From contig JAITPH010000129.1 of NCBI GenBank assembly GCA_031289515.1, positions 1 through 16,708 on the forward strand: a stretch of DNA of 16,708 nucleotides, written 5' to 3'. The position numbers and the translations under genes are program-made. Origin of the DNA: Tannerella sp. (GTDB lineage Bacteria; Bacteroidota; Bacteroidia; Bacteroidales; Tannerellaceae). Shown here piece by piece: positions 7,894-13,818 of this stretch. The notes below the pieces were generated by a model. That model saw nothing but the letters and a program-made list of their open reading frames with translations. It was not told the origin of the DNA and ran no database searches. Position 1 is the first letter of the stretch. Each line of letters opens with the position of its first letter.

Positions 7894-8673
7894 ATGCCGA
7901 CTTCATTGTTTGACGAGATAGTCTATGGTCCGGTCAATAGCCGCCGGTTGGGAGTTTCGTTGGGTGTTAATCTTTCGCCTTTAGACGGAAAGAGATGTAC
8001 TTTCGACTGCATTTATTGCGAATGCGGACTGAACAGGGAACGCAAAGCTCATACACCGGCTCCGTCGCGCGAAAGCGTCAAAAAAGCCCTCGCCGACAAA
8101 CTTACGGCGATGAAAACAGAAGGCTTGACGCCCGACGTGATAACGTTTTCGGGCAACGGAGAGCCTACCATGCACCCTGATTTTGCAAGAATAATCGACG
8201 ACACGCTGACTGTTCGCGACAGCCTTTGCCCTTCGGCCAAAGTTGCCGTAATCTCAAATTCCACGATGATACATAAGCCGGAAGTCGTATCGGCGCTTCT
8301 GAAAGTAGACGATAACCTGATGAAACTCGACGCCGCCTCCGACGAAGTCGTCCGACTGATAGACCAACCCGAAATCCGGGATTTCTCCGTCAAACGCCTA
8401 ATCGAGCAGTTATGCCGCTTTGAAGGCAAACTGACTGTTCAAACCATCTTTTTGAGAGGCGAACATAACGGCGTATCAATAGACAATACGCGCGATGAAA
8501 TCGTCGGTCAATGGATAGAAGCGTTGAAACTGATCCGCCCGCAGAAAGTCATGATATACACCATCAACAGGGAAACGCCGGTGAAAACGATACAAAAAGT
8601 ATCATTCGAGACACTCGAAAGAATCGGAGCAAAAGTGCGTGAAGCCGGATTCGCCGTTAGCATTTCCGGCTAA
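7894..8673 (+). CDS. Radical SAM protein (COG0731-like)
   Basis: A 259-residue radical S-adenosylmethionine enzyme. The CxxxCxxC motif that holds the [4Fe-4S] cluster is at residues C35, C39 and C42 (CTFDCIYC), followed by another Cys (C44). The SAM-contacting GGE-type motif appears as FSGNGEPTMHP near residues 85-95. ISNSTM further along fits the next strand of the partial TIM barrel. The N-terminus (YGPVNSRRLGVSLGVNL) is typical of the small Fe-S oxidoreductase group related to wybutosine-synthesis proteins. Length is usual for this group, and no extra domain or second cluster motif is visible. The substrate is not known. The gene stands 42 bases after the HHH gene and ends 15 bases from the convergent protease gene, with no T-tailed terminator in that gap. 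Confidence 0.88.
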   Translation: MPTSLFDEIVYGPVNSRRLGVSLGVNLSPLDGKRCTFDCIYCECGLNRERKAHTPAPSRESVKKALADKLTAMKTEGLTPDVITFSGNGEPTMHPDFARIIDDTLTVRDSLCPSAKVAVISNSTMIHKPEVVSALLKVDDNLMKLDAASDEVVRLIDQPEIRDFSVKRLIEQLCRFEGKLTVQTIFLRGEHNGVSIDNTRDEIVGQWIEALKLIRPQKVMIYTINRETPVKTIQKVSFETLERIGAKVREAGFAVSISG

Positions 8674-8688
8674 TCATTCCGCTCACAA

Positions 8689-11553
8689 CTACTTGGTTTT
8701 AATCGCCTTAACTACTTTGACGGTATTGTCGATACAATAAATCCGGAAGAAGTATAATCCCTGCGATAACGACGAGGTATCAATGATTTCATCGGGGTTG
8801 TTCACAACAAGACAAACCTTGCCGGAAACGGAAACAACGTCAATGCGCGAAACCCTTTCCTTTCCCTTGAGATAGACCTGACTTGAAAAACCTGTCGGCG
8901 ATATATCAACGGAATAATCGATATACTCGGTGTTCACTACCCCTACGTTCGCCTTCTCGCTTCGCACGCTCTCGGAGCTACCGTATAATGCGGATATTTC
9001 GTAATAATAAGTCAGCGACGAATTTTCCATATACATGGTTTTATCGGGGTCTAACGTTTTATAGGTTTGGCCTCCGCGATAAAGTTTATAATTTGTTATT
9101 TCAGGAAACGCCAGGGCAATTGAGCTTCGGGGAGCTACTTTATTATTACCGGCATTAGCGTCCGAAACGGCTGCTGAAAGCGGTTTCACCTCCGAGTTCG
9201 ACAAGCGGATTGACGGATTGCGGTTAGCGGTTTTACCCGAAACAACAGTTGAACTTGCGGCATTCTGCGCATCAGTAGATATTTGGCCTATTTCCGACGA
9301 TACCGTCATTGAAACAACAAAATTATAGTCAAAATTCGGTCCCTCATCCGATAATTTACCCCATTCTACTCCGTCTTCGGAAACCAAATCGCCTCTTCCT
9401 CCGACCACCGGGCCGTCATCACAAATGGCAGGATGGTCTGTTCCCAACGTTTTAGTATAAACAGATACTATCAACGATTTGGAAGCGTCGATGATATAAG
9501 GCGTTTCGAGCTTGACGTCATAAAGCCGTCCCGCATTTTTTTGCGAGAACACTACTTCCTGCCTTAAACCATTATCTCCCTGCATGATAACTATCTCATA
9601 TAAATTGCCGTAAATAGGGACAAATTGAACGTTGGTAATAGTTCGTTTGTTCAACGGAATCAAGTCTTCAGTCGACCATTGTTGTCCGTAATAAAACTTA
9701 ACTCTTTCTTTTTCAGGAGTAAAAAAGCCTATCATGGTATTCGGGTTTAAATCGCCCCAATAAACGATTTGCTCGTAAACAGGCTCTTTCCATGTGATAT
9801 TAATGTAATTGCTGCCTTCTGAAATACGTTCTGCCGTCAAATCCGACGGAGCTTTATATTTTACGTATAAAATTGTTGCGGACGCGACGGCAGATTCCAT
9901 GTTATCGGCATAGACAGCCGAAACCGAATATACTAAAGAGCCTGCAACCGGGTCGAGGTCAAGATAAGTCAAGTTATCGACTTCGTCAATTTTTATGTTG
10001 TTACGGAATATCTTGTACAAAACAGGCGATTCTTCCGAGGCGGGAGCGCTCCATTCGAGATAAACGCTTTGACCTTTTCTTGTGACTACAAGATTTCTCG
10101 GCGCCGGTTTGACTTCATAGCTGTAACTGCCCGGCAAGGTTTCGACTCCCAGATTTAACGGATCGAGCCATACATCCATTCTGGTAGACGAATCTGCGGT
10201 GAACTTATTCCAATGATAACTCAACTTGCCGTAAAGATTCAATCCTGTCGGAATTACGCACTCCGAACTTCCGCCCGATAATGATCCTACGACAAGTTTG
10301 TTTTCGTTATACAGCGGCGAGCCGGAAGAGCCGCCTTCGGTAACGCCGAATCCATTTGGCGTTTGAGAGAAAGTCACGTTCCAATGCGCATTTTTTGCAC
10401 TTTGAACTTCAGCGGTATAAAAATTCGCCGTATAAGCAGGTTTGACATAAGTCGAAATCTTCTTGAAATCACCCTGCGGATGATGTATGCCGACGCCCGA
10501 ATTTGCGGGAATATCCCTGCGATCCCATCCGTTATAATATACGTCGTAGTAATCCGGTATGGCGGAATTGAGCAGCAGAAGCAGACCGTCCGACTGTCCC
10601 TGAACATTAGTGCCGACAAGTTTTGTGCAGCCTATAATCGTTTTGGGAACAACATTAGAGGAACTGTTACTGCAACCGTCGAGTTCCTTATGAAAATAGA
10701 ATACCCACTGTTTCATTTCGTCTTCGGTGGCTTCGGTTATATATGTTTCGTCCGTCGAACAATGATAGGCAGACAGGACAAGAGGTTTGAAATCTGCCGC
10801 CGTGTTATTCAGCAGTGAGCCGGTGCACAGCCAATAATGGGAACCTATCTTTTGCGTCATATAGCAAACGCTCTTTTTTTCGTTTTGCCATGCGTCGCCC
10901 TCTTCGCAGTTAATATTGACTTCGCACGAACCGGCAACGCCGCGCGTTTGCACGCCGGCAAATTCTTTCAATGCCGCAGCATTATATCCGTATCCTATAT
11001 CGCTGATATTTATGCGGGGCATCTCCGTAGCGGTCGCCGGCTTTACGTATTCGAGGATAAGTTCGTCGCCGCCGACAAACTCCGTTGCAAACAGACCGCC
11101 CGATGGATTCGTACTATTTGTGTACGCTCCCAGAACTTGCGACCTGTCGGGCTTATAAATAAAGAGTTTCCCGCCTTGGGGAATATAAAAGTCGCTGTAA
11201 CAAAGCAAAACAGCTTTTGCGTCGGCAACTCTCAGATGCAGACGCCATATTTCCTCGCCGCTTGCCAGCGCGGTAAAATAGCCGGAATTATCCATGTTGT
11301 AACTGACCGGCACGATTTTAGCTACCGGCACAAGTCCGCCTTCGCGAGAGCGCCAATTGTCTACTTCGAGCAAATCTTCGATATATAAATCCACCGGTAC
11401 TTCCGTTACGGTAACGGTTTTACGCAAAGTCATCTCCTGCTCAAAACTCGGAGGCGTTCCACCCTCGCTTATCTGTGCATTAGCATCCGGCCGACATAAT
11501 AAAAAAGCGCCAACCATACATGTAAACAACGATATCTTACATTTAACGTTCAT
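8689..11553 (-). CDS. Secreted lysyl-endopeptidase-like serine protease (PepK/API type) with T9SS sorting domain
   Basis: A 954-residue secreted protease. The signal peptide ends at ANA-Q (residue 26), and a propeptide runs to about residue 204. RGVAGSCEVNINC (204-216) matches in pattern the mature start of Achromobacter lysyl endopeptidase (GVSGSC...C), so cleavage between R204 and G205 is likely. The trypsin-fold triad is visible: H264 (SAYHC), D322 (QSDGLLLLLN) and S410 (GGSSGSPL). The Cys residues at 210, 216, 230, 243, 265, 294, 309 and 432 suggest several disulfides. After the catalytic part come a fibronectin III-like domain (482-560), an adhesin-like beta region (about 592-755, with RGD at 720-722), a Ser/Asn-rich linker (756-815) and a C-terminal T9SS type A-like sorting domain (about 876-954: RIDVVSVSGKVCLV, then LSQGLYFFRI). 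Porphyromonas PepK is a known relative of this kind. Lys specificity is inferred, not shown. Confidence 0.88.
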   Translation of the reverse strand: MNVKCKISLFTCMVGAFLLCRPDANAQISEGGTPPSFEQEMTLRKTVTVTEVPVDLYIEDLLEVDNWRSREGGLVPVAKIVPVSYNMDNSGYFTALASGEEIWRLHLRVADAKAVLLCYSDFYIPQGGKLFIYKPDRSQVLGAYTNSTNPSGGLFATEFVGGDELILEYVKPATATEMPRINISDIGYGYNAAALKEFAGVQTRGVAGSCEVNINCEEGDAWQNEKKSVCYMTQKIGSHYWLCTGSLLNNTAADFKPLVLSAYHCSTDETYITEATEDEMKQWVFYFHKELDGCSNSSSNVVPKTIIGCTKLVGTNVQGQSDGLLLLLNSAIPDYYDVYYNGWDRRDIPANSGVGIHHPQGDFKKISTYVKPAYTANFYTAEVQSAKNAHWNVTFSQTPNGFGVTEGGSSGSPLYNENKLVVGSLSGGSSECVIPTGLNLYGKLSYHWNKFTADSSTRMDVWLDPLNLGVETLPGSYSYEVKPAPRNLVVTRKGQSVYLEWSAPASEESPVLYKIFRNNIKIDEVDNLTYLDLDPVAGSLVYSVSAVYADNMESAVASATILYVKYKAPSDLTAERISEGSNYINITWKEPVYEQIVYWGDLNPNTMIGFFTPEKERVKFYYGQQWSTEDLIPLNKRTITNVQFVPIYGNLYEIVIMQGDNGLRQEVVFSQKNAGRLYDVKLETPYIIDASKSLIVSVYTKTLGTDHPAICDDGPVVGGRGDLVSEDGVEWGKLSDEGPNFDYNFVVSMTVSSEIGQISTDAQNAASSTVVSGKTANRNPSIRLSNSEVKPLSAAVSDANAGNNKVAPRSSIALAFPEITNYKLYRGGQTYKTLDPDKTMYMENSSLTYYYEISALYGSSESVRSEKANVGVVNTEYIDYSVDISPTGFSSQVYLKGKERVSRIDVVSVSGKVCLVVNNPDEIIDTSSLSQGLYFFRIYCIDNTVKVVKAIKTK

Positions 11554-11592
11554 CTTTCAATTTTTTTTGCATAACAATCTTACGAAAAATAA

Positions 11593-11623
11593 TTCGCAAA
11601 TTTACCAAAAGTTTTTATCTTTG
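11593..11623 (+). promoter_or_regulatory. Promoter of the DcaP-like porin
   Basis: TATCTTTG at 11616-11623 is an exact TAnnTTTG -7 box. TTCG at 11593-11596, 19 bases upstream, fits the -33 TTTG with one mismatch. Transcription would start near 11630, about 54 bases before the porin ATG. Each box of this promoter directly abuts a box of the opposing protease promoter. Confidence 0.7.
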
Positions 11624-11627
11624 CAAA
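11597..11627 (-). promoter_or_regulatory. Promoter of the T9SS-exported protease
   Basis: On the minus strand, TTTG (plus 11624-11627) is followed after 19 bases by TAAATTTG (plus 11597-11604). Both are exact matches to the Bacteroidota consensus. The predicted transcript would start near 11590, giving a 5' leader of roughly 35-40 bases before the ATG at 11553. It overlaps the porin promoter almost completely. Confidence 0.8.
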
Positions 11628-11636
11628 GTTTTTTCG

Positions 11637-11687
11637 ATGAAATTTCGTGTTTTTTATATGTTTCACATTATAAATCAGCTCACATGA
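11637..11687 (+). CDS. Possible 16-codon leader ORF ahead of the porin
   Basis: ATG at 11637 opens a short frame encoding MKFRVFYMFHIINQLT. Its TGA stop (11685-11687) overlaps the porin ATG (11684) as ATGA. It lies within the predicted porin 5' leader, starting only a few bases after the expected transcription start. The overlap would allow translational coupling. The peptide has no recognised similarity, and a frame this short can occur by chance. Confidence 0.3.
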   Translation: MKFRVFYMFHIINQLT

Positions 11688-12910
11688 GGAAAATATTAGT
11701 CTTTATTTATTGCGCAGTTACCGTTTGTTCTGCCCATTCCCAAAAGAAAACTTTTGACTACAGTTTTTATGGCTTTTTGCGTGGCGACCTTTACTACAAC
11801 ACGCGAAACAACGTCGAAGTCGTCGACGGTCTTTTCTATCTTTATCCGGCAGACGTCTCTCCGGACGCCGACGGCAAAGACCTTAACGCCATGTCGAACG
11901 GCAGTTTTTATACTTTTACGACCCGGCTCGGTATGGACATGAAGGGTCCGGACGTCGGAGCGGCAAAGACTTCGGCGAAGATTGAAACCGACTTCGGCGG
12001 AACTACAAACCTGAATTTCGTGCTTCGCTTACGGCAGGCTTACCTGAAATTCGACTGGCAGAAGGGGTCTTCGCTTATTTTAGGTCAGACATGGCATCCG
12101 TTATTCGGCGAAGTCGTGCCGGACGTGCTGAATCTGGCTACCGGCGCGCCTTTTCAGCCATTCAACCGCAGCCCGCAAATCAATTATCAATATAGAAAAA
12201 ACGGCTTGAAAATCACGGCAAGCGCTGTTTATCAGTTGATATACACCTCGCAGGGAATAGACGGCAAAAGCGAGAAATATCTTAAAGACGGCGTTTTGCC
12301 CGAATTTTATCTGGGAGCAGACTACAGAAAAGGCTCTGCAGTGATCGGCGCGGGCATAGATTTCATTTCGCTCAAACCGCGAACGGCGTCTTCGTATAGC
12401 GGAAATATTTATCGCGTGGACGAACGCATCAGCTCCTTCTCTTACGAACTGCATGCCGGATACAGCGTTGAGAATCTGAGAATATCCGGTAAAACCGTCC
12501 TCGCTTCAAATCTGACTCATGCTACGATGTTCGGCGGATTCGGCGTTACCGGCATCGACAAACGCACCGGCGAGCAGGAATATACGCCCTTCCGCAATTC
12601 GACGTCGTGGCTAAATCTCGTATACGGCAAAACCTATCAAGCCGGAGTTTTTGCCGGGTACACGAAAAATCTCGGCACACGGAAAGAACTTGTCGACCCT
12701 ACGAAGATATACGGAATGGGGCTTAATATCGATCAATTCGTCAATTTGAGCTTCTATTTAAGATATGCCCTGCCGCACTGGAACGTCGGGCTTGGATATA
12801 CAATGGCTACCGCCGGATACGGAAATACCGACCTTTCGACCGGAAAATGCGTTGATACTCATGATGTTACTAATCATCGTATAGAAAGTTTGTTTACTTA
12901 CTACTTCTGA
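11684..12910 (+). CDS. DcaP-like outer-membrane porin
   Basis: A 408-residue outer-membrane barrel. The open frame extends far upstream, but the real start is ATG 11684: it gives a clean signal peptide (MRKILVFIYCAVTVCSAHS), lies downstream of a good promoter, and the upstream extension runs antisense through the protease gene. The mature protein opens with DYSFYGFLRGDLYYNTR, the pattern seen at the start of DcaP-type trimeric porins. It continues with the strand-rich stretch FVLRLRQAYLKFDW then LILGQTWHPLFGEVVPD, and ends SLFTYYF with the terminal Phe required for barrel assembly. DcaP proteins take up small solutes; the substrate here is unknown. The last 17 bases overlap the 3' end of the convergent VanZ-like gene. 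Confidence 0.75.
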   Translation: MRKILVFIYCAVTVCSAHSQKKTFDYSFYGFLRGDLYYNTRNNVEVVDGLFYLYPADVSPDADGKDLNAMSNGSFYTFTTRLGMDMKGPDVGAAKTSAKIETDFGGTTNLNFVLRLRQAYLKFDWQKGSSLILGQTWHPLFGEVVPDVLNLATGAPFQPFNRSPQINYQYRKNGLKITASAVYQLIYTSQGIDGKSEKYLKDGVLPEFYLGADYRKGSAVIGAGIDFISLKPRTASSYSGNIYRVDERISSFSYELHAGYSVENLRISGKTVLASNLTHATMFGGFGVTGIDKRTGEQEYTPFRNSTSWLNLVYGKTYQAGVFAGYTKNLGTRKELVDPTKIYGMGLNIDQFVNLSFYLRYALPHWNVGLGYTMATAGYGNTDLSTGKCVDTHDVTNHRIESLFTYYF

Positions 12911-13292
12911 AGATGCGATTAAGCAGCTTAAAAACGGTCGGGAAGAAGATAGCGCCGAAGAAACCGCCGACGGTATCGGCAAGAAGGTCGTAAAAATCGC
13001 CATTGCGGTTGAAGTAATTATCTTGCAATACTTCGATTATTCCGCCGTACAGAAACGATAAAATCGTGGAGAGGATGATGATTTTCAGATAGCTTTTGCA
13101 TTTCATAAAGCCGAAAAGCAGACTCAAAAGAACCGACTGAATGAAGAAAACCCCGAAATGGGCGATTTTATCGAAATGAGGTATGCCGATTTTTGGCAGA
13201 CTATTCGATGGATTCGTACAAAGATAGAAGATTGTCGCCGCCCATAATACGCTTAGACACAGCAGTATGAATGTCTTTTTGTTGTTTTGCAT
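12894..13292 (-). CDS. VanZ-like integral membrane protein
   Basis: A 132-residue membrane protein with four predicted TM helices (about residues 7-25, 46-62, 69-87 and 105-121). The conserved polar residues of the VanZ family are present: DKIAHFGVF after TM1 (D41, H45), a Glu and Gln at the end of TM3 (E87, Q90), and the loop RNGDFYDLLADTVGG before TM4. In enterococci vanZ is linked to low-level teicoplanin resistance, but in Bacteroidota such proteins are common single genes of unknown role, so no resistance function is inferred. The 3' end overlaps the porin gene by 17 bases, so neither gene has room for its own intrinsic terminator. A CAAAATTA sequence at 13307-13314 (TAATTTTG on the minus strand) could be a -7 box, without a clear -33. 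Confidence 0.85.
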   Translation of the reverse strand: MQNNKKTFILLCLSVLWAATIFYLCTNPSNSLPKIGIPHFDKIAHFGVFFIQSVLLSLLFGFMKCKSYLKIIILSTILSFLYGGIIEVLQDNYFNRNGDFYDLLADTVGGFFGAIFFPTVFKLLNRIFRSSK

Positions 13293-13317
13293 CTTTCTGT
13301 CGTATTCAAAATTAAAA

Positions 13318-13440
13318 GTGACTAAAAAGTTCTACGCGCCGTCATTGCTGACCCGAAGAGTAAAGCAATCCGGTAATTTACAGAAAGTTCCGTATTGCGT
13401 CGTTCCTCTCAATGGCGGAAAAGATAGACTTTTTAGTCAC
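13318..13440. repeat. MITE/REP-like palindromic element, 123 bp
   Basis: Perfect 13-base terminal inverted repeats, GTGACTAAAAAGT (13318-13330) and ACTTTTTAGTCAC (13428-13440), enclose an interior that is itself self-complementary. CCGTCATTG (13339-13347) pairs with CAATGGCGG (13410-13418) with one wobble, and GCAATCCGG (13365-13373) pairs with CCGTATTGC (13390-13398) with one mismatch. The whole element can fold as one long hairpin. The interior resembles, from memory, the dispersed CGTCATTGCGAGG...GCAATCC palindromes of many bacterial genomes. No target-site duplication is evident. It lies between the CAU tRNA and the VanZ-like gene, 9 bases past the tRNA 3' end. Confidence 0.65.
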
Positions 13441-13449
13441 CGTTCTTAG

Positions 13450-13523
13450 TGGTCCCACTTGGGCTTGAACCAAGGACCCCCTGATTATGAGTCAGATGCT
13501 CTAACCAACTGAGCTATGGGACC
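13450..13523 (-). tRNA. tRNA with anticodon CAU (elongator Met, or Ile2)
   Basis: The minus strand gives a full cloverleaf of 74 bases: acceptor GGTCCCA/TGGGACC with 7 perfect pairs; D stem GCTC/GAGC; anticodon stem TCTGA/TCAGG with loop CTCATAA (anticodon CAU); T stem CTTGG/CCAAG with loop TTCAAGC; discriminator A. The paired first position and the lack of the G-C-rich initiator anticodon stem rule out initiator tRNA. CAU may be elongator Met or, if its C is modified to lysidine, Ile2 for AUA codons; the sequence alone does not settle this. CCA is not encoded (bases after the discriminator read CTA), unlike the tRNA-Lys in this window. Confidence 0.95.
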
Positions 13524-13563
13524 TGTCGTAAAAACAAATGTATTTCTAAATTCAAATCGGCCG

Positions 13564-13596
13564 CAAAGGTACGAAATAAAAAATATATTACCAAAA
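13564..13596 (-). promoter_or_regulatory. Bacteroidota-type promoter for the CAU tRNA
   Basis: On the minus strand the -7 box is TACCTTTG (plus 13564-13571). A TTTTG block (plus 13592-13596) supplies the -33 TTG after a gap of 20 bases. The tRNA begins 40 bases downstream. The -7 octamer and the gap are identical to those of the tRNA-Lys promoter. Confidence 0.72.
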
Positions 13597-13699
13597 CTGT
13601 TCGGAACTTTTTTTTCAAAAAGAGAAAATCGGTCGCCGAAAAGTCATCCGTCACGCGGGAGATTTTCGATAGTCTCTGTAAACAATTTTATCACTCTGT

Positions 13700-13714
13700 G
13701 TAAAGATACTTTAC
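13700..13714. promoter_or_regulatory. Perfect dyad, possible activator site upstream of the TolC-adaptor operon
   Basis: GTAAAG-ATA-CTTTAC is a perfect 6-base dyad with a 3-base spacer. Its centre lies about 63 bases upstream of the -24-like GG. CTCTGT occurs at 13674 and again at 13694, next to the dyad. Such a site could bind a dimeric activator, but a 15-base dyad in AT-rich DNA can also arise by chance. Confidence 0.35.
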
Positions 13715-13767
13715 GTTTTCGGTCTGTTGCGAATCTCTTATTTGCTTATTTTCAGTTACTTACATTT

Positions 13768-13794
13768 TTGGCACGGAATTGGTACGTATTTTTG
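13768..13794 (+). promoter_or_regulatory. Promoter region of the TolC-adaptor operon: sigma-54-like and/or TAnnTTTG
   Basis: TTGGCACG (13768-13775) is a perfect match to the -24 half of a sigma-54 promoter. At the standard spacing the -12 half reads TGGTA (13780-13784) instead of TTGCA, so it is imperfect. TATTTTTG (13787-13794) is an exact -7 box for the housekeeping sigma factor, but the nearest TTTG (13767-13770) is only 16 bases away, not 19-20. Either or both may be used. The TolC start is 24 bases below the -7 box. Confidence 0.5.
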
Positions 13795-13818
13795 TAGAAA
13801 TAAAAAATCTGAGAAAGA

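Noticed and set aside
8643..8671. Inverted repeat AGCCGGA...TCCGGCT at the end of the radical SAM gene, as terminator
   Set aside because: The arms are only 7 bases around a 15-base loop, lie within the coding sequence, and no T-tract follows on either strand.
11357..11683. In-frame N-terminal extension of the porin
   Set aside because: The extension runs antisense through the start of the protease gene and across both promoters. The signal peptide begins at ATG 11684, so the shorter form is the real gene.
12894..13292. Glycopeptide resistance function for the VanZ-like protein
   Set aside because: No vanHAX or vanRS genes are nearby, and VanZ-like proteins are widespread in bacteria without resistance clusters. 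Only the family is called.
13524..13818. Possible small genes in the region between the CAU tRNA and the second TolC gene
   Set aside because: A 93-residue plus-strand frame begins inside the tRNA and has no domain, signal peptide or start support. The region is better explained by the two promoters and the dyad.
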